A stretch of DNA of 64,000 nt from Blastocystis sp. Blastoise (GCA_039096225.1 JBBPEB010000015.1:372001-436000), one strand, 5' to 3'. Counted from the first letter of the stretch, positions 22,980 to 39,985 are shown. A program made the numbers and translations. The notes: generated by a model not told the origin, from the sequence alone.

Positions 22980-23345
22980 ATATGCATCTTCAAATAAATA
23001 ACGAATTCTCATTTTTATTCTTATCATTTATTAACTTGTTATTGTTATATAAAATAAAAACGGATTTTGTTTGTTTTCATTTGTCATGATTGACGCGTTT
23101 ACTGTCATGGAGAAGAGGGAAAAGAGGAATGGGTAATTTTTAAAAATCTTCGCTCTATAGGTTCTCCAAAAGAGCGTCATTTCTATGACATAGCCCTATG
23201 ACATTTCGAGAAAATTGGTTCATCCAATCAGATATTGGGCAACAATTCTCAACAAAGAGCCAAATGATGAGTTCTTTGGTTTCTAGGAGTTTTATTGAGA
23301 TATCGCTTTTTTCCATATTTTTCTTATCATATCTAGAACAAAACC
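22980..23345. promoter_or_regulatory. upstream region of the fumarase gene
   Basis: This is relatively GC-rich for the window. CCAAT at 23224-23228 is flanked by ATTGG at 23214-23218 and 23233-23237, 110-130 bp before the proposed fumarase ATG. No other gene is visible; an ATG-less frame from 23198 is not convincing. Confidence 0.45.
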
Positions 23346-25714
23346 ATGATGCTGGTATATATTTGTTGTTCGTAATTTATTAATTCACTCTTATAGAAAT
23401 GTGCAAGCGCTGTTAAGGTTGTTCCTCAAGTATTTTAGTCCTATTCTTCCTATGTTCTTAATTAATTCACTTTTTCTTCTAGTTTGCTAAGGGAATGGCA
23501 ACCAAGCCTTTTGTATATCAAGATATCTTTGACCACGCTTTCCCTGATACAACCAAATATCGTAAGATTACTGGTGATTATGTATCTACTATCAACGTTG
23601 ATGGTAAAAAGATTCTTAAGATTGCTCCTGAAGGTTTAACGTATGCTTTTATTATTTTTTTATTATTTATATACTTGTTTTTATTTTTTATTATTTTTAT
23701 TATTTATTATTTTTTATTATTATTTATTTTTTTATTGTTTTTATTATTTGTTATTTATTATTTATTATTATTATTATTTATTATTATTTATTATTTATTA
23801 TTTATTATTTATTATTATTTATTATTATTTGCTATTATTTTTTATTATTTATTATTATTTATTATTATTTATTATTATTTATTATTATTTATTATTATTT
23901 ATTATTATTTATTATTATTTATTATTTTAACTATTTGCTATTTTATTTGTATGCAGAATCTATTTCATCTAATTATTTCATTTATATATATATACTTTAA
24001 TGTCTCAAACTGGTATGAGTGAAATTGCTCATTACTTAAGATCTTCTCATTTACAATTCCTTGCTAATATTCTTGAAGATCCTGAAGCTTCTGATAACGA
24101 TAAATTTGTTGCTACTAATCTTTTAAAGAACTCTGTTGTTGCTGCTGAAAAGAAACTTCCTACTTGTCAAGTATATATATACCTATTTTATATATTCATT
24201 AATATTATTAAAGTTATTGATATTATTAAAGTTATTGATATTTATAAAAGAAATAGATTAGTTTTATATGAATAGTGACTATTTATATATATATATATAT
24301 AGGATACTGGTACTGCCATTATTATGGGTAAGAAGGGTCAATATGTTTGGACTGATGAACAAGATGCTTGCCATCTCTCCAGAGGTGTTTACATGTTTCT
24401 ATTCTATATATATATTAAATATGACAATTATATATATTATTTCTTATATATCTATATTGTATCCTATTGTAATAATCTAATTCTTTATTTGTTTCTGTTT
24501 ACAATGCTTATACTCAATTAAATTTAAGATATTCTCAGAATGCTCCTCTTGATATGTATAAAGAAGTAAACACAGGTACTAATCTCCCTGCTCAAATTGA
24601 TTTATTCTCTATTCCTGGAAATGAATATAAATTCTTCTTTATGGCTAAGGGTGGCGGTAGTGCTAATAAGACTTATTTATTCCAAGAAACTAAAGCTTTA
24701 TTAAATCCTACTACTCTTCTTTCTTTCCTTGATAAGAAGATTAAGACCTTAGGTACTGCTGCTTGTCCTCCTTATCATTTAGCTATCTGTATTGGAGGTA
24801 CTTCTGCTGAAACTTGTCTTAAGACTGTTAAACTTGCTTCTGCTAGATATCTTGATGATATGTATACTTCAGGTAATGAATTTGGTCGTGGTTTCCGTGA
24901 TCTTGAATTAGAACAAACTGTTTTAGATATGACTCGTAAAATGGGTATTGGTGCTCAATTTGGTGGTAAGTATTTCTGTCATGATGTACGTGTCATCCGT
25001 TTACCTCGTCATGGTGCTTCTTGCCCTGTAGCTATTGGTGTTTCTTGCTCTGCTGATAGACAATGTGTTGGTAAGATAAATGAAGAAGGTATTTTCGTAG
25101 AAGAATTAGAACATAATCCTTCTAAGTTCGCTACTGGTATTAAACCTGATGATGAATCTAAAGTTGTTAAAGTAGATTTAAATCAACCTATGGATCAACT
25201 TCTTAAGATCTTTACTAAATATCCTGTTAAGACTCGTTTCAGTCTCAATGGTACTATTATTGTAGCTAGAGATATTGCTCATGCTAAGATTAAGGAACGT
25301 CTTGATAATGGTGAAGATGTACCTCAATATCTTAAGGATCATATAGTCTATTATGCTGGTCCTGCTAAGACTCCTGAAGGTTATGCTAGTGGTTCTTTTG
25401 GTCCTACTACTGCTGGAAGAATGGATCCTTATGTTGATTTATTCCAAGCTCATAGAGGTTCTATGATTTCTCTTGCTAAGGGTAATCGTTCTCAACAAGT
25501 TACTGATGCTTGTAAGAAACATGGTGGTTTCTATTTAGGCTCTATTGGTGGTCCCGCTGCTATTCTTGCTAAGGAATCCATTAAGAAGGTCGAATGTCTT
25601 GAATATCCTGAATTAGGTATGGAAGCTGTTTGGAAGATTCAAGTTGAAAACTTCCCTGCTGTTATGCTTGTTGATGATAAGGGTAATGATTTCTTCAAAG
25701 GACTCTTAAACTAA
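23346..25714 (+). CDS. FUM: class I fumarate hydratase (Fe-S), with probable organelle presequence
   Basis: Class I fumarase reversibly hydrates fumarate to malate using a [4Fe-4S] cluster. The three expected cluster cysteines are visible: PTCQDTGTA (split by an intron), TAACPPYH and SAETC. The alpha-type part ([44 protein letters not shown]) is fused to the beta-type part ([59 protein letters not shown]). Total is about 570 residues in six exons. The start is my choice: exon 23346-23354 (Met-Met-Leu) joins exon 23397-23429 and then 23483, giving [18 protein letters not shown] before MATKPFVYQ. All junctions are in phase. That leader is basic, Ala/Val-rich and without acids, like a mitochondrial presequence. 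A cytosolic form could start at 23495. Confidence 0.93.
23690..23935 (+). repeat. TTATTATTTA-type array in a fumarase intron
   Basis: The intron after PEGLT is mostly (TTATTATTTA)n and relatives, with about nine near-identical units from 23810 on. Confidence 0.85.
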
Positions 25715-26003
25715 AGAGTATTATTATTCTATAATACATCGAAACAACTTTTTTTATCAATGTATAAACAACGATGATTATTTTTTTACATTTTTCTTAT
25801 ATCTTGTTCTATAAGGATATAAAATATTATGATATTTTTTATAATTCTTATTCCACTTGTATTATATTTCTTAGATCCATTATTTAGTTAATTCATGTTT
25901 TGTTCTAATTATTAAAAACAAAATAATCAATTTATTGATGAAACCACTAGATATTTGATAAACAAATAATAAAAAACACATATAAATAACAATAGATTTT
26001 ATT

Positions 26004-29477
<3,474 letters not shown>

Positions 29478-30012
29478 GACTTCTTGTAGAGCTAAATATT
29501 AAAAAAATAAAAATGAACATCATTATATATTTTTTATTATACATAATTATAAGATTTACAAATTGTACTGAAGAATCTATATATTATAAATCAGTATTTC
29601 ACCTGAATTTATTCAAATAAAGCAACAAAAAACAATTTCCTTTTTCTTTTTCTCTTTTTAGACACATTCAGTATATATCTGATTAATTGACGATTCATAT
29701 TTTTACTCATAATTATTTTCTTGGGAAAATAATTCTGTTTTTTTCAACAACTTTTCTATTATTTCAGTCGACAATAATGAGTTCAGCTTATTTTAAGTCA
29801 GAAATACACAAAAATGTCTGTTAAGGATCATAACTCACACATTCTATTTGTTAAATCTAATGAGAAACCCAATCAAATAAACAATAATAGAGTTGAATAC
29901 TGAAAGTTTCTACAGATTCAAAAACCCTAAAGACAGTATATTGTCAGATACTTATCTTTAACACCATTTTGTTTATATATTGTAGACTGTATATTATTAT
30001 TCTGTGTTCACA
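29478..30012. promoter_or_regulatory. divergent intergenic region (MAD1 / SP-rich protein)
   Basis: Shared upstream region of two divergent genes. One CCAAT (near 29869) is present. No other feature is seen. Confidence 0.4.
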
Positions 30013-31896
30013 ATGAGTGAAGAACACACAAAAACTGTTATCTCAAAAGAAACCCAACAACCAAATAAAGATGGAAAGAAAAAGAAAAATAAAAAAGCAA
30101 AGAAGGATGAAAAGAATAAAGTAATCCAAGACAACAAAATTTCAAGTTCGACAAATCCTACACAAAATGAGGAGTTAAAGAAAGTAAATCAAAAGAATGA
30201 TGATCTGGTGCATACTAAGTCTAAATCTATGAGTAAGAAAGTGAAGAAAGATGTGGATAACAATTCTACAAAAGAGTCTAAGTCCTCTTTCAAGAAGTCT
30301 CCTAAAGCATCACTTGTGAAGACTCCAAAGAAATCAAAAGAGTTAATAGTACCAGTTATTAAGAAATGTGAAGATCCTTTAGAAGCAAAAATAAATGAGA
30401 ATACTAGTATCAATGATATAGGTGTGTCTTCTGATAAGTCTAAGAACTGTACATCTGATTATTCAATACAAAAACCTGGTCACAAAAAAGAAAAGGAAAA
30501 TATGATTAATAATAATGATAAACATATTAATGAAAACGTTGATTCTTCGAATGATTCTATTTCTGAATTTGTATTGAATGAAAAACAAGATATTGTATAT
30601 ATATATATATATATATTCTTTTTAATTTTCTCACAAATTCTATTATATATTTATATTACTATTATACTATATACGTTCTTTAATAAATAAAAGACAAATA
30701 TTATTGTATTAGTTTACTATAAACTTAAATATTTATTAGTTGAATTCTTCAAAAGTATCTCCAGTTGTTTTATCTGTTCATTCTGATATTATAAATACAT
30801 ATTCACCATCTATTTCTCCATCACTTCAATCACGTTCATTATCTCCAAGTTTATCACCACGAAAAAAGATATTATATACAACAGATATGTTATTAAATCC
30901 AAGTTTATTTGTTTCTTCTCAACCCCAAATTATTCAAGAACAAACTACTATGGTACTTGATAAAAGTATAGATTCAAATGTACATATTACAGAGAGTACT
31001 TCTATATATAATACACGAAAGAAGTTACCTTCTGTTCACAACAATCAGGACGACATTCAATATGTCAAATTATCCATTCCAGAACTTCCGGATTTTGTTC
31101 CTTTTCCTGATTCATCAGAAATTAATAGTGTAAACACTTTGAATAATGAGAATAATACCAATAACTATATATATACAAAAACTCAATATATGAATTCAAT
31201 TTCTGATGTAAAACGAGCTTATCAAGAAATGATGTCTGTATATATTTATTATTATTATATATTTAGTATTATTAGTATTTTATTGTTATAACTTATATAT
31301 ATATATGTTTTGTTACTTATAGTATTATTACTTAGATTATTATAACTATATATTTAAATACTTATATATATTTCTATTTCTAGGCTATATATGAATATAA
31401 TAAATGTATTGATTCCTTTTATCAAAATAAATCTCATATCTTTTCATCTGATTCTCCTAATATTCATTATTCACAATCTCTCTCTCCTATGTCTTTTCAA
31501 TATGAAGAAACTCCTCTTTCTCCTTCTTCTACTGCACGTCGTACAAGATCTATATCTGTAGACAATATTATTAAACAAAAAGCATCTTCAATTACACATG
31601 ATATTTCTACTACTAATGATCATCAAGATACTACAACTACTTCTATTTTAAACAATCAAAACTATTCAAAAGAACAAGAATCATCGTCCGATGTTGATAC
31701 TATTCCAGATACAACCATATCAATCTCTTCTACTAACGGAGATAGTTCAAAGAAAACAAAACGAAAGAATAATGAAAATTTCAAATCCAAAAAGAATCAA
31801 AATTATATTCTTGGTTCTCTCTATAATCCACCTCCACCATCAAAAATTCCTATTCCCACTATGATTAAAACTATTTTACAAAAAGATATTCACTAA
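30013..31896 (+). CDS. disordered Lys-rich, SP-rich protein of unknown function
   Basis: Three exons give about 510 residues: 30013 to about 30594, about 30740 to 31235, and about 31384 to 31896. The N-terminal third is Lys-rich and low complexity (KKKNKKAKKDEKNK; SFKKSPKASLVKTPKKSKE). The middle has clustered Ser-Pro sites (SPSISPSLQSRSLSPSLSP) and LSIPELPDFVPFPDS. The third exon has more Ser-Pro sites, a basophilic-kinase-like site (ARRTRSISVDNI) and ends SLYNPPPPSKIPIPTMIKTI. The N-terminus looks nuclear and the Ser-Pro clusters look like proline-directed kinase targets; both are inferences. No domain is recognised. The start is the first ATG after an in-frame GTG. Confidence 0.75.
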
Positions 31897-32176
31897 AATA
31901 AAATATTGCTCATAATTGATAATACTTACCCTATTAGTTTTCTTCATAGTCAAAAATAATTGTTTATAAATATAAAAAAGTGTTTTTTAATTATTATTAT
32001 TAAAGAAATCATTAATTTTAAAAACAAAACAACAGTATTGTCATGCAAAAAAAATATTACATATAACAATTATAAAAGATAACAGAGTATTTATAAATAT
32101 ATTGACTGAACTATTTAGTATAGATAGTGTTTAAAAAAAACTTATAAGCCAATGCAAAAAAAAATCAAATGTTTAT

Positions 32177-35100
32177 TTAAACTTTAACAGTCTTAGTAGC
32201 AGCACTGTCACCCTTCTTACTAGCAGATCTAGCTTTAGAAGAGATCTTCTTATCAAGATTAGCATGTCCCTTATTCTTACGTGATTTAGTTCTATTAAGA
32301 ATACAAAGAACAACAACACCAAGAATAATAACAGCTAAAATACCAATAATAATCCAAGCATAAATAGGAAGACCAGGTTTTTCAGTAGAAGCAATATATA
32401 CTTCAGTAGATATAGAACCAGCAACGTTAGTACAAGTAATAACAAAAGTTTGAGATTCGAAGATATTTGAAGCTTTACCATAAATTCTAGCAGTCTTAGT
32501 ATCAAGATTAACTCCACTAGGTAAAGTAGCATCAGCAGAACAAGTATATTCAGCAGCAGAAACTTGAGCTTCATAAGAGAAATCATATCCTTTATAAATA
32601 TTCATCATCTTAGTACTATAACGAATTCTTTGAGGAGTCATAACAGAACAATGAGATTCTTCAGGACCTCTTACACCATTAGTACATTTAGCTTGTATTC
32701 TACCTTGATAATAAGCAGCACAATTCTTATAAGCAAAATCACCTTCTAAAGCACCACCCCATCCTTTAGTTACATCAGGTTGACAAGCACCACTAATTCT
32801 CTTAGCATATAAACCAAATTCAGCTAATTGAGAACCTTGACCAGTAGTACCAACGTCACATACAGTACCTTCAGAAGAAGTAGAAGTAGAAATAGCTCTA
32901 TTATTACAACCAGTAACCTTCATTCTATAAGAATTATAGACTTTATTATTAAAGAAATTGAAAGTAGCACTTTGTTTATATTCAGTAAATTGTTTATCAG
33001 TAACAATACTTAAAGTAGACCAATTGATACTATCATTAGAACCTTGAATTTCCCAATCAGAAGGATGTCTAGTATTACATTTAGGACCAGTAACAATAGT
33101 ATATGAAGAAATATATTCTCTTCTATCATTATTAAAAGTCCAAGTAGGAGTAGCACCAACACATCTACCTTCAGTAGAAACATATACAGAACCTAATACA
33201 TTATCAAAAGCATTAGCAATAGGATTAGAAGCAGCACCAGCTTCATCAGCTGGAAGATCAGAAGAAGCAACACCATCAATAACTCTATAACTATTATCAA
33301 CAGCAACTAATAAACTAGCATCAAATATAATAGTATTAGTAGTAGCTTTTTCATTTCTATGAACTTCAATAGCTAAAACATTATTACCATTAATCATATT
33401 ACCAAAAGAAATAGACATAGCAGAACCAACAAAAGAAGCTTCACTCTTTTCACTTAAAGCATAAGTATTATAGTTAATAGCACCAGTACCCATATTGAAT
33501 CTATATTGTTCTTGACCATTTATATAAACAACGATACCATGTCTTGTCTTAACATTAAAAGAAGCAGCAGCATAATTATCAAGAGAATCTATAGTAAAGG
33601 TTCTTCTGAAATATTGAGTAGTACCAACAGGAGTTTCAATAATATTATTAGGTAAAGCTTGTTTCCAGGCACTATCGACAAAAGTATTAGTATTCCAATT
33701 AGAAGCAGGAGCAGAACCAGCATTATAATATTTCCATTCAGAAGTAACAGGAGGAATAACAAAACCAATAGCAACAGGGAAAGACTTTTCAGATTCACCA
33801 CTACCAAGAGAACCACGAATAACTTCAGTATTATCTTCTAAAAGAATCTTAAAGTAACCAACATCCCAACCATCATTAGCACTATCAGTAACCTTTAAAG
33901 TATATACATCAGCATCTTCACAGAATGGGAAGTAATTATCTTGATTATTTGAAAAACCTTTTCTATAAATCATTTGAGTATTAGCTTTATTAAATAAATA
34001 GAATCCTTGTTCACCACCATATTGACCAGAATGAATTAAAACAGTAAAAAGAATCTTAGGAGCTTGACATAAATTAACAGAAAGATTAATACTAACAGCT
34101 TGTTGTTGTCCTTTCGGATCAATAGCACGAATAGTATAACGAGAAGAAGGAATAACAACATTAGGAGTACCACGAATAGAACCAGTAGATGTATCGATTT
34201 CTAAAGGAAGAGAAAGTGGAGGATTAATACCAAATTGACCCCATAAAGGACTACTAGGAGTAACTTCAGGGAAAGGAATACCTACATAAGCAGTGAAAGT
34301 ACTAGAAGAGAAAGAAAGTGGAGGAACTACAAGATTTACAAGATTAACTGATTGTAAAGTTAATTCAACTAAAGCAAATTTATAAGGATCAGCAGAAGGA
34401 ACAGCAGGTTCAGTAAATAAGAATTTATATTGATTCCAAACTTCAGCATTTTCAGGTAAATAGAAACATCTTTCTACTTTTCTATCAGAGAAATAAGCGT
34501 TAGTAACATTACCTAATAATGTCCAAGTCAAACCAGCATTATTACTACCATAAACAGCCCAATCAGAAGGATCATAAGCATAGTTAAGAGATGAAGAAGT
34601 TAAACAATATTTATTAACAAATTCAGCTCTATCAGCAGGATAAGAGAAGATAACAGTAGAAGAACCAAGAGCAGGAGGAGTAGAAGTCCAATTAGAAGTA
34701 TCTTTAAGATCTACAAGATAAGCTAAAGAAGAACTACTACTATAAGCATCAGGATCAGTAGCAACAATATCCCAGTTTCTACCAAAATAGTTTTCTCTTA
34801 CAAGTTTAACAGTAGCATCAAATAAAACAGTTGTAGGATTATTACCAGCTAAGTTGACAATACCAATAGCAATAACATTACTACCAGTTTGTAACATAGA
34901 AGAAGAAGCACCAATATTTTTATAAGTAGAAGTAGCATCACCTCCAGTAGCAGTAGTACCAGAAGTAATTTCACTAGAAGGAAGATTCTTTGAATAAATA
35001 GCAAAGCCATTAAGATAAATAGCATAACCAGCTCTAGCTTTAACTCTAATTTCTACAGAACTATAATCAGTAGTAGAAGCTACATTAAAAGAATGTCTAA

Positions 35101-37241
35101 AAAGCCATATAGTAGAAGTAGTAGCAGGAAGACTTGCCATAGGGAAAGTATTAAATCCAGCAGGAGCACTAATAGCACTATTCCATTGATTAGGAACAGT
35201 TCCTTGAATATAACTCCAAGCAGCAGATTTAGGAGGAACAGCATAACCGAGATCATAAGTAAATACATTTTGCTTATTTTTAATATTATAAATAGTACTA
35301 TGAACATAATAAGATCCATCAAAATCAAAATATTCAATTCTTAATTTAGCATCAGTAGTCCAACCATCACCAAAACTATCTAGAAGACTAACAGTAATAA
35401 CTTGAGTAGGAAGACAAAGAACATCAGTTCTATCAACATTATTAGTTAAAGCAGGAGAAGTAAATAAGACAGCACCAGAAGCAGAAGTAACTTTATAAGA
35501 TTCTTCTGTAGCCCAAGATTTATTGACTTTATATAAACGAATTTGAGCATGAGAGGGTTGAGCACATGTTTGTAAGGTTAAAGTAATAGTAGCAGTATCA
35601 ACTTGAGTAGTACCAAATTTAGTAGCACTTACAGTATGAGTTGTAGTGCCACCAACAGTTGAAATACCAGTAATAGCACCAGTAGCAGCACTAATAGTAA
35701 GACCAGCAGGTAATGCAGGAGTGACAGAATAATTAATATAACCATTAGAAGCAGGTAGTAAACTAACAGTATCAATATTAGCAAATCCAGTGAAACTAGT
35801 AGATTCATATTGTAATCCAGTAACAGCAGAATCATAAGTACAAATAAACATTTCAAAAAGACCAATAGCAAGTTTACCAACAATAGTACTTTCAGTAATT
35901 TCTAATTTAAAGGATTTATAAGGTTTATCTGAAGAACGAAGAGAGAAAGTCTTGACTTCCTTAACAGCACTGAAAAGAACATTTTCTTTAGCATCTAAGA
36001 AATCCCAAGTGTTACCATTATCATTAGAACCATATACTTTCCAAGCTTTAGGATAGCCATAAGAAGAAGAAGAAGGAGCAGTTATAGCATAAGAGTTAAC
36101 ATATTCAGAATGTCCATTATAAGTATAAGTAAAGGTAGCAGCATTTGCTGTAGTAATATAATAATAACTACTTGAAGAACCATCAAATACTTTAGTATAA
36201 TCATAACTACTACTTGCTCCAACAGGAGTACCAGCAGCAACACCATCATCAAATCTATTTCCAGAACATTGGCCATTAATAGTAGAACCATATAAAACAG
36301 CACCAAAATCGAAAACATCGGCTCCACCAGTAACTCCAGAAGCTTGATGAATTTCAACAGCAATAGTATAAGATCCTGATTGAGGTAACAAAAACTTATA
36401 GAAAGAAATTCTCTTAGAAGTAATAGTGGTATCGGTAGCAGAAATAGCAGTAGTTTGACCAGTTAAAGTACCAGAAGGTAATTTATTTCTATAAACTTCA
36501 GTTCCTTGTACATAGACAGCAGCACCTTCACCAGTCTTAAGAGAAAGCATGATGACACCAAAAGAATTACGAGAAGCAATATTAGCAGTATAACGGTAAT
36601 AACGAGTAGTAGCAGTAAAAGCAGGCATAGTAGCAGAAGCATGAGTAGACCAAGAATTATCAGAGAAAGTAGGAGCAGCCCAACCAGAACCAGATTGAGC
36701 AATATCAGAGTATTTCCAAGTACTACCAGGAGCAATATGAAGTTCAGCTAAAAAAAAAAGATCATACATAGAATTAAGAAAATATCTACAATTAATAGTA
36801 AAGAAACAAATATATACTATTAAATGTCTTGGTATCTAATTTATAAAGAGTACCAGAAGTATATTTAAGACCACCCTTAAATAATTCAAGACCATTAATA
36901 GTGACTGCAACATAAGCATCAGGCGCAGCAGAGCTACCCCAACCATCACCAAAACTATCAATCATCTCCATAGTATGTAAACCATTTTGAGAACAAATAT
37001 TCCAAGTCTTTACAGAATTACCATCTGTCGAAATACCTTTATATTCCAAGAGTTTAGTACCAGTAGTAGTATCACCTCTCCAGAGTATAATTGTTTCTTC
37101 ACTAGCAAAAGAAGTATACTTTCTCGTTACAACGAGTTCAATTTCTCCAGTTTCACAAGCAAAACCTAAAGATAGTTACTAAAATAAATATATAACCATA
37201 CTGAGAGCAAGAAGGCAAATAAATAACAATAAATTCTTCAT
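32177..37241 (-). CDS. giant modular type I surface protein with three repeated extracellular blocks
   Basis: The ATG at 37241 gives a signal peptide (MKNLLLFICLLALSFACE) across the first intron. A short exon ends near 36815, then one exon of over 4.5 kb runs to TAA at 32177. About 1,640 residues. Three blocks of roughly 450-480 residues repeat: a beta-sandwich module (WKYSDIAQ..., WSYIQGTVPNQW, WKYYNAGSAPASNW), a discoidin/F5-8C-like module (SYAITAP, WKVYGSNDNGNTWDFL; DWEIQGSNDSINWS), a He_PIG-type Ig module (PAGLTISAATGAITG; LEIDTSTGSIRGTPN; PSGVNLDTKTARIYG), and a DSFGDGW-type element (MIDSFGDGWG, LLDSFGDGWT, DSANDGWD). One membrane helix (YAWIIIGILAVIILGVVVLC) and a basic tail of about 45 residues end it. 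Likely a cell-surface adhesion or recognition protein; ligands unknown. GCT/GTT/TCT-rich codon use suggests strong expression. Confidence 0.85.
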
Positions 37242-38630
37242 TTGTGAATATCTAAAACGAAAAATAAATATGTGAAAGGATTCACTTTTTCTTATGAAAT
37301 CTTTTCTCCAAAAAATAGAGATGTTAGGAGTTCCCTATAAAGAAGCTTATCATCTTCAGAGATTGACGAACACTTCGCCAAAAAAACGTCGTAATTAATT
37401 ATGGGAAACTTCTAAAAAATATGATCTTTTTAGTTAGAGAATCACATTTAGCCAATCAGAATCTTGACTGCGGCATTACCGACCGCTACCTACCCATGGC
37501 ATTACTCGACATGACAAACGTAATCGTCACTTTTCCCAATAGGAAAAAAAAGAATAATCAATGATTGCTACAGATTTGTCTTGATAATTATGGATAATCT
37601 GAGCAACTTCGTTTCTATGGTATTTGATTTCTATTTGATAATCTGGCTACGATCTTTTCTCCATAATGACACAGTCTCCCTCATTCTCTAAGATTGATTT
37701 TGCTATCTTTTGTCATCATAGAGAAGCAGAGACAAAAAGAAGTTTTGAGAATGTAGTTAAAGTGCTGTTTGGAGAATGGTGAATGAGACAGCATTCTCTA
37801 ATTTGTAGGAAAATATTTTTTTGCTCATTATCATAAGAAGAAGGTATTGCTAGCATTTCAAGAGTTATACACTTTAGGAATCAAACCAGAGATGACTCAT
37901 AATTTTAAATTGAGTGAGAAAATAACGGAATACAACTCGATGAGACATCTTGAAATGGTCTTTCTTTTTGTCTCATTTCATATTTTATTTTTCTGAGATC
38001 TAATGAAATGGTTATTTAACAAAAAACAAGAATGATTCATTTTTATTCTTGTATTTATTTTTTTCATTTTTGGCTTTGAAAAAATTATGTTGATGAATAA
38101 GCACTGTTTTTTTCGTGAGAGATATATGACTAGATCTAATTAAGAAACAAAAACTTTATTTTTATGAAAGTCGGTTGTTTGAATTGTCAATGATTTATCT
38201 AAAAAGTTATGACTCATGATATGTTTATATACCTATATGTATTATGAATTTTGATAATTCATTATAATGATTATCTTGTTGACGCAAACAACCACCATAA
38301 ACATAAATGCTAAAAACAAATTTAATTTAGCTAAATGTTATCGATGATTTTATGATAAAAGAAGTAGTCCTCAATGCTTGCTAATCGAGATTATGTTTAA
38401 TACAAAAAATGAAAACGATTATCAGTGACCAATTACTCTTTTTCACAAGAATATACGTTCAAATATTTAATTAAATTTGAATATTTCTATTTAAGAGCGA
38501 ATGAAATCATATGAATCAGGAATATGAAACAGATATAAAAAAAAACATTTTTCTAAAAAAGAAAGAATGAGAATGATTTATAGATTGAAGAAAGAAGATA
38601 ATATATTTGAATTTTTTGTTTCATTTCTTT
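37242..38630. other. long intergenic region with upstream CCAAT boxes
   Basis: About 1.4 kb without a recognisable gene. The part near 37320-37800 is less AT-rich and has CCAAT at 37452-37456 and 37536-37540, roughly 210 and 295 bp before the adhesin-like start. No RNA gene is recognised. Confidence 0.5.
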
Positions 38631-39542
38631 TTAATCTAATTTAACCATTTTAACAATTTTGTTTGCAGCAAATCCAAAACCAGGGATAACAGTGACAAAG
38701 CTAATATTAAAATAATCATAATAGTACATAAATATTTAATAATAATAATAAGTAATTATTTATATACCTATGGAAGAATCTATTCACAAATTCTTCTTGA
38801 GGATCCATGAGTGACATGTCAGAATTCTTTTCATTCTTGGCATAAAGAGTAGATATTTGATAGCAGAGGCAAGTACCAGATAATAAAGTCAACGAGTTGC
38901 ATACAATAATAACAGCAATAAAGCCGATACATTTAGAAGAAGTTATAGATGGATCAGGTGGAGAGAAATAGGTAACTAAGAAAGAAATAAAGTCACAAAT
39001 ACAGGCTACGAAAGAAATAGAGGTTCCAATAGTCCAGGGAGTTAACTATATATCATAGAGTTACATACTATTATCAAAAAAAACACATTATTTAGATAAA
39101 GTGAAAAGAATATATAATCCAATAAATATATATATACACGATTATGAAAAAACCCTCCATAAGCCAAAGCCAGAGCCAAAATTCGTATGAAGCAAGCAAA
39201 AGTCAAAAGCTCTAAAAGAATACATAATGAGAAAAAGTAATATAGAATAACATAGTTTATAAATAAATATATTATAAATAATCGTAACAAAATATTTACT
39301 TGTAATAAAAGTATGTTCTAAGTTAGCATTAATCTAATTAAACTTATAAAGAGTACTAAAAATAAAATTACTGTTGGATAACTGGTATCAATAGAAAAAG
39401 TATGTTCCTTAACTATTTGAATACCTATACTTGTCATATATATGACAAGGAAGAGTATTTTTCTTGTAAGAGAAGGAGCCAAGATGTTTTCAACTTTGTC
39501 CAATGTATGATATTTATCTTCAGATTTTCCTTCAGAACTCAT
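38631..39542 (-). CDS. multi-pass membrane protein of unknown function
   Basis: Four exons give about 220 residues. The ATG at 39542 starts a soluble MSSEGKSEDKYHTLDKVEN. About five hydrophobic segments follow: LFLVIYMTSIGIQIV, VILFLVLFISLIRLML, FIRILALALAYGGFF, GTSISFVACICDFISFLV and CIGFIAVIIVCNSLTLL. The C-terminal part is DMSLMDPQEEFVNRFFH, joined across an intron to SFVTVIPGFGFAANKIVKMV, stop TAA at 38631-38633. The split codon AG|C makes this junction clean. No family is recognised. Confidence 0.7.
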
Positions 39543-39985
39543 TATAAAAACTATTATCAATATATATGAAAAATTTAAAAAAAAAAGTGATTTGTTCACT
39601 AAATTGATTTTTTGTAAGGAAGTCAGTCAAAATAATAAATTAATAGTGAATATTATATTTTTAAATAGTAATTCACTTAATAATTTATATATATGATAGA
39701 TAGAAACTTTTTTCTATATATATAATAATAGAAATCATCTGAGTACTAAAACAAAGTTAATATCTTTTTTAATAAAATAATGAAATTATATTTTTAGAAA
39801 ATATAAATTATACACATAAGAAAAAGCAAATTAAGAGTGTATTATAAAAAGAGAGAAAAGAAAAAATAGAAAAAAAAATTAAAGAATAAGTATGAAATCT
39901 GAAATAAACTCTGAATGATAAATAATGAAATAATTGAATCCCTTAGTAAAGATTCAGGATTGTATAGTTCAAAGCGATGAGTGTT
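39543..39985. other. intergenic region
   Basis: AT-rich spacer with no visible gene or strong motif. Confidence 0.6.

Noticed and set aside
32335-36751. Many shadow frames, both strands, within the giant surface-protein exon
   Set aside because: Leu- or Ser/Arg-rich frames arise from the codon bias of the real minus-strand frame.
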